A stretch of DNA of 64,000 bases from contig JABCPU010000230.1 of assembly GCA_016800925.1 (NCBI GenBank), forward strand, positions 44,969 to 108,968, read 5' to 3'. Of this stretch, positions 10,032 through 22,578 are shown one piece after another. Origin of the DNA: Suillus spraguei (Eukaryota > Basidiomycota > Agaricomycetes > Boletales > Suillaceae). Both the position numbers and the translations under genes were made by a program. Under the pieces are notes generated by a model that worked only from the letters and a program-made list of their open reading frames with translations, made no database searches and had not been told where the DNA came from. Position 1 is the first letter of the stretch, and each line of letters opens with the position of its first letter.

Positions 10032-11843
10032 ATGCTTGCAGGCTCCACGTCGAGCATCATATTGTCGCCTGCATCATCACAAGTATCATGTTGGCTTCGT
10101 CAAGTTCAACAACTCTTCGCTCGGCGGCAGGCAACATCTCGAAATTTCCAAATCCATCGTCGTATCCATGTTGCTCACATGATGAAAGAAAGAGTTCAAG
10201 GCGAAGTGAGCGAGCGCAAAGCAGGCGACGCTCTCGTGAAGAATGCAGCATTGACAGATCATACGGACACGACTGCACGACAGACACACGTTTTAGAATC
10301 ATCTGGACAGGATGGCTTGGTGACCCGCGCTCCGCTGCCCGCAGACGAGTTCCTAGATGTCGAAACCATCCACATTCACGCTGGCATTCGTTCAACTCAC
10401 GGTCAACAAAACCCACATCATCATTACCCCAATCCCCACTTCACTGGCCATCAAAATTCCACATATTCACTCGAAGAGACACCACCAGACCGACTAAAGA
10501 TACAGCAAGAATTATTAGACAGCTTATTGCAAGCTACCTCAGTGACAGATGGGTGGGAGGCATACCACACCTTGACAGTCATGTTCCCCCATCGTATCCA
10601 TCAACTCTCCGAAGTTCCCAAGATACCTCAGCGTCACCTCCATCATCTTGCCCGCCTTCTTGCGTCCAAAAAACCTCGAACACGGACCCTTTTCTTACGA
10701 CTTTCTGCTGTTTTGACGATGCTACATCGCTCTGGGTATCGCATCTACCTATGGGAATGGAATGCCTTGATAGACTGTGCAGGAAAGCGATGGAGGAAAT
10801 GCACCCTCGAAGACTACAAGGCAGCTGTGGAAGTCTTCAGTAAAATGACCACACCGCCCTCTGAGAATCAAGGGGACGACGAGAATCTAGCCGCAGAGCA
10901 CAATTTTTGGTATGTGCAGCCCGACATCATTACATACACGACCCTCCTCTACATCGCTGGCCGCTCGCTTGACCCCGGCGCTATCCGCCACGCATCTAAT
11001 CTGCTCAGAGCCTCGGGGCTACCACCAAACTGCATCACCCATCTATCATTGCTACACTATTATACGCGAACAGGGCAGTTGTCCGGTGTTCGATCAACTC
11101 TGCGGAAGATGAGAGAGCAAGGCTTTGAGCCGGGTCTGGATGGGATCAACGCATGCATATGGGCCTATGGCCGGAATGGACACATGGATGTCGTCTCAAC
11201 GATTTACCGCGTGCTACGCCACAACCTGCAACCAGAGTCGGATTTAGGCGAATATGACATCGAAGCAGCCGTCAAGTACCTGCTAGATGTGGAGGGCATC
11301 GTCATACGGGATGATATAATACCCGACGAGATCACATATACTTCATTGATCCAAACTTTTTCCTATCATGGACAAATTATGAAAGCGCTCAATATTTTCG
11401 TGGACATGCTATCTACGCCTAATAGGGAACCGAAGGCTCTTGTCAATCAGCAAGCAGGTGAACCTTCCCTCTATCAGCCAACACTTGCCGCTTTCCGGGG
11501 AATATTCCTTGGTTTCGCGCGGCATGCGCAGAAATCGTTTCCGCCACGGACCGCTCCCGGATCTTTATCCGAGCGGCTCCGCCCTGTCCAGGAAAATGAT
11601 TGGAACCTCGAGAACCTCCATCAGGTGTTCAAGGCTTTTATAAATTTACCCGCAGATGTCATGCCGAACGAGAGGCTCATCTACTGGATCTTGGTATCTT
11701 TTACCAAAGCCAGCGGTGGTGATCCAGGAAAGCTGCGAAAAGTGTTTTTACAACTTGAACAGCGCTTTGGTGGCGGATGGGGTGGTCGGTTGGCCGAGCT
11801 GCGGCAAAACATATTTGGGAACAATGGGAGCGGTGGCCAGTAG
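10032..11843 (+). CDS. Pentatricopeptide-repeat (PPR) protein, probably mitochondrial
   Basis: A single uninterrupted frame encodes 603 residues. PPR-type helical repeats are visible at about residue 295 (QPDIITYTTLLYIAGRSLD), 330-400 (LPPNCITHLSLLHYYTRTGQ, then FEPGLDGINACIWAYGRNGH) and 430 (IPDEITYTSLIQTFSYHGQ), with spacing close to 35 residues. The N-terminus is rich in Ser, Gln and Arg (LRQVQQLFARRQATSRNFQ), which fits a mitochondrial targeting sequence. Fungal PPR proteins bind organellar RNA and act in mitochondrial RNA processing or translation; the particular RNA cannot be inferred. It converges on AMMECR1, with about 100 bp between the stops. Confidence 0.85.
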   Translation: MLAGSTSSIILSPASSQVSCWLRQVQQLFARRQATSRNFQIHRRIHVAHMMKERVQGEVSERKAGDALVKNAALTDHTDTTARQTHVLESSGQDGLVTRAPLPADEFLDVETIHIHAGIRSTHGQQNPHHHYPNPHFTGHQNSTYSLEETPPDRLKIQQELLDSLLQATSVTDGWEAYHTLTVMFPHRIHQLSEVPKIPQRHLHHLARLLASKKPRTRTLFLRLSAVLTMLHRSGYRIYLWEWNALIDCAGKRWRKCTLEDYKAAVEVFSKMTTPPSENQGDDENLAAEHNFWYVQPDIITYTTLLYIAGRSLDPGAIRHASNLLRASGLPPNCITHLSLLHYYTRTGQLSGVRSTLRKMREQGFEPGLDGINACIWAYGRNGHMDVVSTIYRVLRHNLQPESDLGEYDIEAAVKYLLDVEGIVIRDDIIPDEITYTSLIQTFSYHGQIMKALNIFVDMLSTPNREPKALVNQQAGEPSLYQPTLAAFRGIFLGFARHAQKSFPPRTAPGSLSERLRPVQENDWNLENLHQVFKAFINLPADVMPNERLIYWILVSFTKASGGDPGKLRKVFLQLEQRFGGGWGGRLAELRQNIFGNNGSGGQ

Positions 11844-11945
11844 TTGTCAATCTATTCACGTACGGGTACATACACATTCAATCCTAATATCTGTACAAGT
11901 CTGATGATGATACATTGCAATGGTGGTTCGATTCATAAAGTTTAA

Positions 11946-12765
<820 letters not shown>

Positions 12766-13282
12766 TGGTTTAGAGGGAAGGAGAGATAGGGCGGTCGACA
12801 GTTACGAAACAGATAGGCTAACTCAGCTCTCAGACTCATCTCAGCAACATTGATTGTACCTGCCTTTTCTGGACCGGCACCGGCGCACCCCTCTACGGAC
12901 CGTCCGGATACCAAATTACAACCTAGCGAGGAGCTTCCAAGATTTGAATGAGGTGACTATAGACACATGCACAAATTGTATCTACTTAAGGTAGTATATA
13001 GTATGAGGAGATAAGGAAGTGAATAATAGTATTGCAAACAGTGGTCCCGAGGCCCGGTGGTATGGGAGAACCCGTAGGAATCATAGAAAGTGGCATAAAG
13101 AACATAGCATCCTGTAAACACGAAAGAAAACAAGAGAACTTGAATATGAGGTGGGCGAGATTGACATAACGGGAGAACATGTTGAACGATGGGTCGTAAG
13201 AATGAATGCCGGGCCGGTAAGATGCAGATGAGTAGAAAGACAGCTGATAGCTGATAAGTCTTGATACCGGGTAGGGACAAGA
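12766..13282. other. Intergenic, no gene seen
   Basis: About 520 bp between the AMMECR1 start and the Rab stop. It should contain the AMMECR1 promoter and the Rab 3' UTR. No repeats or conserved reading frames seen. Confidence 0.5.
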
Positions 13283-14638
13283 TCACGAAGCACAACAGTT
13301 CCAACCTCCTGAAGTGGATCGAGCCTTCTCTCGTGCCTCTTCTTCTTCGGCCTGAGCGGCCCAGGTAGGCGTGCTGATACTCGATAGGAAGACACTATCA
13401 CGCTTCCTGAGCTCATTTTCGCGCTCAATGACATCCTTCCGTTCGATGATTGCATTAATCAACGACTCAAAGAGGCTCTCGATGCCTATAGGTAGATAGG
13501 TGAATGAGAGAATCAAGATGGGGGTCAAACACACGTACCAAAGTCATCTTTAGCTGAGACCTCAAAAAGTTCCATCCCCTTGTGAAGTCCCCATTCTTGG
13601 TCATCGATATCAAGGTCTTCCTCATCTTCGTTTATACTATTGCTGCTGCTATCCGCGGCGTCATACCCTCCAGCGTGCCGCCCAAAGTGTGAACCAAATC
13701 GTGATTGTGGTGAACGGGAACCCTCTGTTTTTGACCTGTTCAAGGCCAAACCTGTCGTCTTTATTCTCGGAAGGCCAGGTCCCGTATTACATCGCTTGAG
13801 CACGGGTGAATGTGATGACTGGCTGACAGCAGGATCCAAATAGGACGCGCTGTGTGGCGGAGAAGACTTTATTGGTGGGTTGTTTAAGGGAACCGATCTG
13901 ATACTAGTAAAGGATGTGAACCTGGGGCGAATGTAAGACAGTGTTGACAGTGGTGGGAGGGAGGGGGAGGAGGAGTTGGGGGGCGCGGTGGAGGAAACCA
14001 AGTATGTAGCGATAGGCGTGCTAAATCAGATGTGACCTGTCTGTGATGAATTAGGTCGGCTTTGGAGCCAACAATATAAATGATGAGCTCTGGCGGACAA
14101 TTTTTCTTCAACTCTGAAACGAAGGGTAATACTGTCAGAAAAGAATTGCCAAAGTGAAATACAGTGCTACGCACCAGCTAACCATCCCCGAATATCCTCA
14201 AACGTAGCAGCATTCGTGATATCATACAAGAGAAGTGCAGCATTTGCTCCGCGATAATACATGGGGGCCTGATTACGCTGGTAAACCACCTGAAGGGTCG
14301 TAGGTAGAAGCGAATGCATACCATGCTTCGAAATCGTTCCTGTCCTGCAGTGTCCCATAGCTGTAGTCGAACCTTCAAACCGTCGACATGGACTTTCTTG
14401 GTTACGAAGAAAGCCCCGGTCGTGGACGTCATGTTCCTGGGATCGAACTTGTTCTGAGTGTAGCGATGGAGTAGGCTAGTCTTGCCCACGCCTTTGATAA
14501 TTGAGAGCATGTTAGGTTCTTAATATTCGATTGGTATCCGAACAACAAACCTGTATTGCCCATGACCACAATTTTGGCATCTATCCCATGTTCATACCTG
14601 GACTTTAAGTACGGGTCCATGCGAGGGTACTCCGCCAT
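13283..14638 (-). CDS. Rab-family small GTPase with long insert
   Basis: Vesicle-trafficking GTPase. The ATG at 14,638 gives [16 protein letters not shown] before the G domain: P-loop GNTGVGKTS (split by an intron), switch [14 protein letters not shown], then [19 protein letters not shown] at the NKxD position (Asn replaced by Ser) and SAK in [10 protein letters not shown]. The C-terminus ends in CCAS, with the paired cysteines expected for prenylation. Between G4 and G5 there is a proline-rich, serine-rich and acidic insert of well over 100 residues, much longer than in ordinary Rabs. One frameshift lies in a CCT/CCC-rich tract near 13,955-13,985. Subfamily not assigned. Confidence 0.88.
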
Positions 14639-15049
14639 GCAGAACGACGTTGAAGGTGGGTGAGGAGTGCCACGGAGGGCGGAGGAAGAGAAGGAAAGAG
14701 AGAGAAAATGACTAGCAACAGAAGCAGGGAAGACAATGAAATGAATCAACTCAAAAACGTACTGCAGACGCGATACAGAAACCACGTGCCGGAATCACGC
14801 CGAACCCGCTACGAGCGCCCACAAGAACTCTTTGAAAATAATAATCAGACTACGACTTTGAAAGCGACACTGCCGGACATGCTAGGCTCTCTCTAGCAGG
14901 CACTTTTAGTCCTCTGCGCTCAGCAGTACAGCACTTTTGACAATGACATATTTATCACAGCACATAATGCAAACAAGACATAAACGGCATGTCTTTATTT
15001 TTGTCGGATAATGCAGGGAACCGGAACATGTGTCATGATAACGCGTAAT
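14639..15049. other. Intergenic, no gene seen
   Basis: About 410 bp between the Rab start and the eS7 stop. It should hold the Rab promoter and the eS7 3' UTR. Nothing else recognised. Confidence 0.5.
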
Positions 15050-15748
15050 CTACTCTTGGTTTGCCGGGGGGAATTCAAACGTAACATCCTTGCCCGTCAA
15101 GCGGCGGTATACTGAGGAGAACGAGTCAAGCTTGTACTCAAGCGATGTCGCATCTTTAGGGTCAAGAATGCTATAATATCATTCAGCATTGCATCAATCC
15201 ATTGGAAAGCACATCGCTTACACTTTCAAAAGTTTTGATCCGTCAACGGATACGCGAGTCCTCTTGCCGACAATCTCAGTGGGGAAGACAAGGTCCTCAA
15301 GGATCTTCTCGTGCACATTGGTGAGTGTACGAGAGCGGGGTCTCTTTTGCTTCACCCGCGAATTACGGGTAGGCTTGCTCAGCATCCGACGCTGAGCAAC
15401 GAAAACGACGTGGCGGTCGGAGAACTTCTTCTCCAGCTCACGGGTGAGTCTGTGAGGTAGTAGACCAATTACAATGGCACTTTCCCGCTGAGATAACCAT
15501 CCTCACCTCTGCTGCACCTTGTGGAATGCCTTCAGTTGAGGAATGGGAACGAACACGACGATAGCCTTCTTTCCACCTCGTACATCAACTTCACGGGCGG
15601 CAGAAATCTGCAGAGCACGGAGCTCAGTCTTGAGTTCAGGGACATTGTTCTCGAGGTCGATTAGGGCCTGAGCGACGGAGACCTCGGTTTCATCAGGGGA
15701 GGTGGTAGGTGCATTTGCAGTACGGAGGATCTTGTGGTTGACGGACAT
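15050..15748 (-). CDS. RPS7: 40S ribosomal protein eS7
   Basis: Small-subunit ribosomal protein of about 195 residues. It starts [14 protein letters not shown] (ATG at 15,748) and contains [58 protein letters not shown] and [20 protein letters not shown], ending [16 protein letters not shown]. These match eS7 from end to end. Two introns are visible: one after the KVQQR segment and one before the last exon (GTAAGC...TATAG). The frame is intact throughout. Confidence 0.97.
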
Positions 15749-16070
15749 GGCTAGAATAGAGGCCCTGTAGTAGATGATCCTATGGTCAGCATCCGCTCCT
15801 CATAACTTGCATCCACCCAATTGAAGTGATTCGACCGCAATTTTCGCTTCATAGCTCGATGTGCACATCCATCCTGCATCGTTGAACACCATAACAAGCA
15901 GCAATTCGTACTCACTGAGCTTGACGCCTTCGTCGATGTCTTTTTTGCGATGAGTCTTACCGTATGGTGTCCAGCTATCGCGCCAAACAGTGACCAACAC
16001 ATTCATGTGCACGTGCTTCTAAAATAGGAAAACCCCTGTTTAATCACGGGAACATGAGCTGGAGTCGTGT
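15749..16070 (-). other. Leader/promoter region of eS7
   Basis: About 320 bp between the eS7 start and the Cns1 stop. It has several GT...AG pairs and open stretches that could be 5' UTR exons and introns, common in fungal ribosomal protein genes. I could not fix a leader structure by eye. Confidence 0.4.
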
Positions 16071-17303
16071 CTAGTCTCGTGTCCGCTTGAATTCATCTAC
16101 CCAATTCTGCTCTACCTCTCCCTTTGGAACAACAACAAACGTCAAACACCCGTCTTTCAACTCTAATCCATCGTCAGGTTCCCCTTCTTTCGCCTTCGCG
16201 GCATTGCACACGTCCCTCAATGACATCTTCTTGCCAACTTTGAGCAGTCGCTTCCTTCTTGTTATTGCGTAAACCGTGAGGGAGTTCGCAATGTACTGCC
16301 CTGCTTTATCCCAACTGGGTGCAGGCGCCTGCGGTGGAAACATCTGAAGAATGTGAGTCGAAAAAGTGGTGTCCTCGACAAAATGTGTTATAACGTCCGA
16401 TGTCGCATATTGTGGATACAAGAAGAACACGGGGATTATCAACGTCGTCCCTTCAGGGTCCTCTGGATCAAAATGAGGTTCGTATGGATTCTCTGATGAC
16501 CCTTTTGGGTTGTAGACGGCAAATAAATTTCGTTCCTGAAGCATAATCAGGCGACCGGTGATGAGACCGAGACAGAACGTACCTTGAACGCTACCTGCAG
16601 AAGTTTCTTCACTCTTTGTTCGTTGTGTATGCGTTCCTCTTTTCCACTCTCTTGGCGGAGCTTCTCTGCCTTCGCCTTTGCGGAACGATCACGGACTGAC
16701 CTAATTCCTTTGTTTTCTGGGTCGTACTCCAGACACCTCTCGCAACAATCGAGGGATTCTTCGTAGCGCTCTAGCGCGAGTAACGCCATAGCAGAGCGGT
16801 AATAGGCTTTCGAAGACTTCGTATTCAGGATGAGCGCCTTCGAGCAGTCCCGAAGCACAGAACCATAATTTTCTTCGAATCGGTCAGATCCCTGTTATAG
16901 AGCCAGCAGTCTAATTCCTTACTTAGTTCGAGGTTGCACGCGGCACGATTGCAAAGCAGAGCTTCGTGCAATACAATATCAGATGGCTTTGCATCAATTC
17001 CCTGCGTGTAGAAGCTCGTTGCTTCTCGGTGGCGTTTTCCCTTGAAGTAGTCATTTCCTTGTTCTTTGAAATTCTGAGCGATCTCTTGAGGAAGCTGCTT
17101 GTTCACGAGATGTTACGGTAGAGAGGAGAAGGTTCTTACCCACCATCTGGCGTTCCGTCGAAGGCGAGGCTCTGTAAGGCTTGAATCACAGGGTCGTCAG
17201 ATTCTTCTGAGGGCAGAGATTTCATAAAGAGCGGGGTGCTTTGCAGAGCAGCTATCTTCTCCTCGACAGAGGACACCGCCGGTTGCGGAAATACGGCAGC
17301 CAT
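16071..17303 (-). CDS. CNS1: TPR co-chaperone Cns1/TTC4
   Basis: Hsp90/Hsp70 co-chaperone of roughly 390 residues, essential in yeast. The ATG at 17,303 opens MAAVFPQPAVSS. Next come the TPR segment (EIAQNFKEQGNDYFKGKRHR, LCNRAACNLEL, SKAYYRSAMALLALERYEES), a charged linker (AKAKAEKLRQESGKEERI) and the C-terminal wheel-type domain typical of Cns1 (IPVFFLYPQYATSDVI, WDKAGQYIANSLTVY, LKDGCLTFVVVPKG). Introns lie after the DGTPDG segment, inside LELK-NYGS and before KERNLFAVYN. The join after the first exon does not resolve cleanly by eye, so an alternative splice or a one-base error is possible there. It lies back to back with L2HGDH, about 210 bp apart. Confidence 0.92.
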
Positions 17304-17514
17304 TTTGGTTTTATTCCCGGTCAGCGACAAAGGACCGTTGAGTTGGCGTCAGTGTAGTGCAAGACTTAGTGCTGAACAAAAATGATGCGTGACGAACAAA
17401 GAGATATGATAAGATTCTGATAAGCGAGCAATACTAGTATATCTAGTAACCGAGCATCACCTGACTTTATGTACATAAATCAGTCTCAGGCGCGCTTTGG
17501 ACGTCGAAGATTTA

Positions 17515-19098
17515 ATGGCAGTGACCAAAGTACGAGGGCTAGTGGCTGCGCTGAACTCAACGGGATGTTTCAAATACAAGGTAAGCCCGAGTTTTATAGA
17601 GCTTCTGAGAGTTTCTTACACCATCTTCGTCCAGAGTCCAGATGCAGTAGTAGATTTCCTGGTCGTGGGCGGAGGTCCGTCCCGCGCAATCTTCGTAGCG
17701 CTGACCCTTATCTACGGCCAGGTGTTGTAGGCTTGGCTGTCGCCCAGCGACTATCCGAGCGCTTCCCGACGAAATCGACATACTTAGTTGAGAGACATCC
17801 ACACGCTGGTGAAGAGACGAGGCAAGCGAAATAGGTACTATGATATTCGCTTCACACTAACTGCGAGTGGGTAGCTCTCGCAACTCAGAAGTCGTACACG
17901 CTGGTAAGCTCATCTTGCGACGTGCAATGGTGTTCGTGTACCCTGATGTGGTGACTTTTCAGGACTTTACTATCCTCCAGAATCACTCAAGACGCAGTTA
18001 TGTTTGCGAGGAAGACACCTCATGTACGAGCGGTGCGACAAATACAACATCCCACACCGAAAGACTGGTAAACTTGTCGTAGCACATGAGCACCAGCGTG
18101 CGTACGTCGAGAACCTCTTCGCAAAAGCCAGACAACTGCCATGGCCCAGGCACTCGCCGCCTCATAGACCTGAAGACCAAGTGCTCCCTGTCTCCCTTAT
18201 AAGCGGTGCGCAAGCACGCCAGCTTGAGCCAGACCTCTCACCGGACATAACTGCTGCATTATGGAGTCCAGAGACAGGCATTGTCGACTCACACACTTTC
18301 ATGAAGAGTCTGGAGAGGGATATATCAGAATCAGAAGGAGGCGAGTTGGTATTTTCTACTCGAGTCGTTCGTGTGGACCCGTACAAGAGCAAGGAGACCT
18401 CTGGGCTTAGCTCCGAAGAGGGCTGGGTAGTTCAGACAGTTACCGAGAATGCCGAGCAAGGAGATTCCCTGCTCGCTCGCACCTTAATCAACGCGTCTGG
18501 CCTTTCTGCCAATCTCATTCCAAATTCTCTGTTGCCCAGGGCATCACGTATACCCATGTTCTTCGCTCGGGGCTCGTATGCGGCTTACAGTGGTCCAGGC
18601 ATATCTCAAATTAGTCGGCTCATATACCCTTGCCCTGAAACTGGGCCCAATAAGCATGCCTTTCAATCGCTCGGAACGCATCTGACCATTGACCTACAAG
18701 GAAAAGTGCGTTTTGGGCCAGACCTGGAGTGGATATCACCGCCCTCTCAGGCTGATGCATCAGATTATAATTTTAACGAGGAGAACGTGGATTTTTGGCG
18801 GCAGCATCTAAAACCTAGCGATTCTAGGCTAGAAGAGATGCACAGAGCGGTGACTGAATATCTACCGGGGGTATCGTTTGAAGGATTCAGACCTGACTAT
18901 GTCGGAATTCGTCCCAAGTTGGTGTTATCTGGATTCCAGGACTTTACTGTTCGGAAGGACTATGCGGATGGAAGCGGGAGAGGGCTTATGGTTAGCTTGA
19001 TGGGTATTGAGAGCCCTGGCCTGACATCTAGCCTTGCTATTGCCGAACATGTCGTAGATGATGTTATTGAGCCAGAGCATATCCATATCTCACAGTAG
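17515..19098 (+). CDS. L2HGDH: L-2-hydroxyglutarate dehydrogenase-like FAD oxidoreductase
   Basis: Mitochondrial FAD enzyme that oxidises the metabolic by-product L-2-hydroxyglutarate to 2-oxoglutarate. The FAD dinucleotide fold VDFLVVGGGVVGLAVAQRL is rebuilt across an intron, followed by the family signature SEVVHAGLYYPPES, RHKTGKL-like IPHRKTGKLVVA, then LGTHLTIDLQGKVRFGPD and the C-terminal SLMGIESPGLTSSLA. The first usable ATG is 17,515. Exon 2 appears to end at a GC donor (ACGAG|GCAAGC near 17,818) spliced to TAG near 17,873, restoring EETSSRNSEVV. All exons join in frame. It is divergent from Cns1 and convergent with NDUFA12, whose stop is 42 bp away. Confidence 0.93.
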
Positions 19099-19139
19099 GA
19101 CCTGGTATATATAGAATGACTTGGCTCCGAAAATTTGAC

Positions 19140-19776
19140 CTACGGTTGCGCCACGCCCCGTGTTATGACCTTCGGTTCCCAAGCATTAATTTTGGGCTTC
19201 ACTGTATTATAAGGCCGATAGGCTCCTCTCGTACCCGTCAGGGTTTCATTCCAGGGCTGTTTTGAAATTAGAATCTCAAGGAACGAAGTGGACAATAGCT
19301 ACATACCGCTTTCCACGGCGGAGTCATGCTCTGCATGACAGCGTCCTCCGTAGGTGGCTGTAACCGAATGTGCGATAGCCACGAATGCCATTCAGGCGGG
19401 ACTTGAGTAGCATTGTTGTAATGCTAGAGACAGTACGCGGTTATACCCGCTTCCATCTAATTAAGGTCGAACGATAACATACCTGAGCAAAGTCTACCCA
19501 TCTATGACGCCCTATAAAAAGCTTGAATTCAAATATCACATCGAACCACACGAACGCATCACGCACCTGGCATTTCATCGTCCGGATTCAGGTTTTCAAA
19601 GTACTTGTTACCGAACCTGCCCGAGCGGTCAAAGTCTGGGAGGAACGTGGAGCGAGCACCTACTGGTCAGTTCCGACGAGCGTTCCAGCTTTTGCATCTC
19701 CAATGTACTGCAATTGATGCCACCATTGTTTGATCCCTGTTTTGCGGATGTTCCGCACATAACGAATGAAGGACAT
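19140..19776 (-). CDS. NDUFA12: Complex I subunit NDUFA12 (B17.2)
   Basis: Accessory subunit of mitochondrial NADH:ubiquinone oxidoreductase. Five exons join in frame to about 138 residues: MSFIRYVRNIRKTGIKQWWH, GTLVGTDQFGNKYFENLNPD, EMPGRHRWVDFAQHY, VPPEWHSWLSHI, TEDAVMQSMTPPWKA and a C-terminal tail ending GVAQP. These are the family landmarks. The ATG at 19,776 is chosen because the family starts just before this conserved segment; longer upstream open sequence (to 19,899) is not conserved. Confidence 0.95.
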
Positions 19777-20209
19777 GGTGTGATGAGAAGGTTTGTGTGG
19801 TCGTGCTTGGTTCCAAGTCTTCCCATGCAGGTTACGTAAGGAACGAATGAACTTCGCAGTTCTTCTCAAGTTCTTCTCGTATATAGCGCAGTCAGCCATT
19901 ATGGCATAAGAATCGTTTATCGTTAACGTTAACGCTCATGGGCGGCAATGACATAAATCTCCAATTATAGGCGTGATGCCAGCTATTACTAGGATGATAA
20001 AGTGTACACCAACATGCATAAAAGAGACAGGCTACTCCTAACAACAAACTACAGAATACATTTGCCGACACAAATAAAAAAGAAATCAGAGATGGAGATA
20101 TAAGAGAGAGTTCAAAAGACAAAGACAATAAAAAGTCTAAAATATAAGTAATTTGATACTTGCACAACAAACAACACAAGAAAACGCAAAGAGTCGTTCC
20201 TCGTCATCG
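19777..20209. other. AT-rich intergenic region
   Basis: About 430 bp between NDUFA12 and the Bem1 stop, A-rich on the plus strand. It contains a perfect 12-bp palindrome, GTTAACGTTAAC (19,922-19,933), upstream of NDUFA12 that might be a factor-binding site. No gene seen. Confidence 0.5.
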
Positions 20210-22180
20210 TTACTCAGCGTACAAAACGTGCTTCTCTGTGCTATCCAACCACTCTCGCAAATCCCTGTCGTCGTCGATGCCGACAAATTCGTTGCTGAAA
20301 CTACGACGGTATCGGAGATTAAGAATGTTGCCACCTAATCGTGCTTGTACCTTCTCCAGGAGTTCAGCGTGGGTCACGCGAGGATGTACACGAATGGCGA
20401 TCAGGTCATCAGTGACGCGATCGAATATCTTGATCTTAACGAAAGCTGTCTGGGAATTACCAGCGGACATTGGAGGGGCGTTCATATTAGTGGCGTTTGA
20501 TAGGGAACGAGATCGGGAGGACATGGCGATAGATGGCTGTGACGAAGCAGGAGATGATGGAGATGGAGTGGCGTGTTCTGGCCAAGCGGAGTTCGAAGCA
20601 AAGGATGATCGGGAGGATGCGCTTGCACGGGAAATGTCAAGACGTGGATGTGACGGGGACGATCGTCCGGTTTGTCTGGACAGGGACCCCGTTCGGCGAT
20701 GTGATGTTGTTGACATTGGTCGATGAGGTTGAGGAGTTATGCTGGTTTGTGAGTCGCGGGACATAATATGAGTAGGGGGCGTGTGATCCTCCCCATAATC
20801 CGAGCCTTCACTTCGATCATCCCTATCTGTTAATTTCATCTCCCCAAGTGTATCGCGAACTTCTTCCTCAAATTCCTGTGTTATAGTTTGCTCTCCAGCA
20901 ACTTCTTCGGCAAACAGTGCCCTGACCTCGTCATAGCGAGGATCAATATCATGTTCCACATCTCCAGATTTGAGTGATAAAAATTCGCGCACGAGCTGGT
21001 GTTCAAGAATATAGCTAGCACCAACCGTGTTTAAGGCACAGAGCTTGTGAAGATACTCGTTAAGTTCTTCCCGTCGAGCAGCAGTGATCTCGTCGTCGAT
21101 CTTTTCGGTAGGACCAGGCATGAAAGGGAGTATTCGGACGGAGTCGGGTTCTCGCCCGGCTTCGCGAGGGAATGTCTTTAACAGGTTGACTTGGAAATCG
21201 TAAAAATCATTATATACTCGGAATAGGACGAGCTGTTTGGCTTTTGGAAGAGTTCGAGGGTCATGTGGATCATAAGGTTGGTAGATGGCGTCTGTGCGGA
21301 ACCAGTACTCGTTCATTTCATTGTGAAAGGAAACGACGTCAGCTGATAATAGGATGCCCTCGGGTAAGAGGACGGGGGAGAAAGCACGGGGAGGTGGTGC
21401 AGATTCAGGTTGTGTATTGGGTCGCTGGGGAGGTGGTTCGTCTATAACGCCAAGTGATATGCTATTTGCTTTGTAATTGAACATGGCCTTCTTCCATTCT
21501 TCGACACCTGGTAGATCTCCGCTGTCGATCAAAGCGTCGACATCCTCTACTGGGAGATTTGTTGTAGGGTTGCGAACTTCCACAAACGAAGCGGGGATCA
21601 AACCTGGCCGGCCAAGTCGGCCAATAGGTTTTGCGACAAACCATTCGCGATTTGACTGGGCGACTACTGTTATGCAATCGCCAGACTTGGCATCGAGCTC
21701 GTCCGCGCGCTCCGCTATGAAGTCGTGAAGAACTATTGCGAAATATGCAGGTGTTTTCGGGGACCTCGCAGGAGATGTTGGACTAGGGAGGGGAGCTGCA
21801 ACGCTAATACTAGACATGCGTATACTGTGCAGAATGTTAAAGTGTAGATAAACGAATATAAAATTGTACTGACGCTGGGCTCTTGCAAAATTCTTCGAAC
21901 ATGGATTTTGGAACCAAACCTCTAGCACCGGTTACAGGATTATGTGCATCATACCAATCCCCCTGACTCTCTACATTCCCTGTAACATAGAAGAAATCAC
22001 CCTTCTGAAAAGGGAGCTGCTGAGGCCCTGTGGCCTGTACGTTGTGATCGCACGAATTACTTTCTGAGGGGGTAGAGAAGCTATCTGAGGTTTGGAAGCT
22101 GAAGGTAGTGGTAGAGGGGTAGAAATTTCAAGACGGTGAGTCTCTCGGTTTCCGTTGAGAGATTTACGTAGGGATTTCAT
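20210..22180 (-). CDS. BEM1: Bem1/Scd2-type polarity scaffold (SH3-SH3-PX-PB1)
   Basis: Cdc42 polarity scaffold of about 637 residues. In order: basic N-terminus (MKSLRKSLNGNRE), first SH3 (LPFQKGDFFYVTG, GARGLVPKSMFEEF), second SH3 (AYFAIVLHDFIAERADELDA, GLIPASFVEV), PX domain (LVLFRVYNDFYDFQVNLLKT), a Ser/Pro-rich linker and a C-terminal PB1 (AFVKIKIFDRVTDDLIAIRV, DDRDLREWLDS). One intron is placed near 21,815-21,885. At about 22,040 the frame changes within the first SH3 (VIRAITTY then GPQQLPF); one missing base explains it, probably an error. It shares a 400-bp divergent promoter region with Not5. Confidence 0.93.
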
Positions 22181-22578
22181 TATGAAGGAGCATAAGAAGA
22201 AGCTGACAAGAGACGGAGAGGGTTGACAACAGAGACTAATTCAAATTCAAAAATGTACATGATTTCAATGCTTTTGTTAACAACCTCTTTAGGGGAAATT
22301 TCTCACGCTGGTAATGACACCAACTATTCGGAGCTTAGGACCACAGTGGACTAGTATGGTTTCATCCTGTGGTACACTTCATGGAGTCGTTCCAAGTCGT
22401 TGAAAGCGTCGAGCTCGATGTATCGTTCTCCGAAATTTTCTATGTAACAAGTTCCATCCCGTGTTTATGTAATCTTTATGAGCCAAATAATTGTCAATTT
22501 TACGAATAGTAGATCCACTAACAACAAACTAGCTGATATTCGACAACTCCATTTCTATTCACTTGTGTTTGCTTCACA
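22181..22578. promoter_or_regulatory. Divergent Bem1/Not5 promoter region
   Basis: The start codons of Bem1 (22,180) and Not5 (22,579) are 398 bp apart and divergent, so this stretch must hold both promoters. No individual elements identified with confidence. Confidence 0.55.

Noticed and set aside
22030..22060. Intron within the first SH3 of Bem1
   Set aside because: The only GT...AG pair spanning the frame change is 13 bases, too short to splice, and it does not restore the domain. A one-base indel explains it better.
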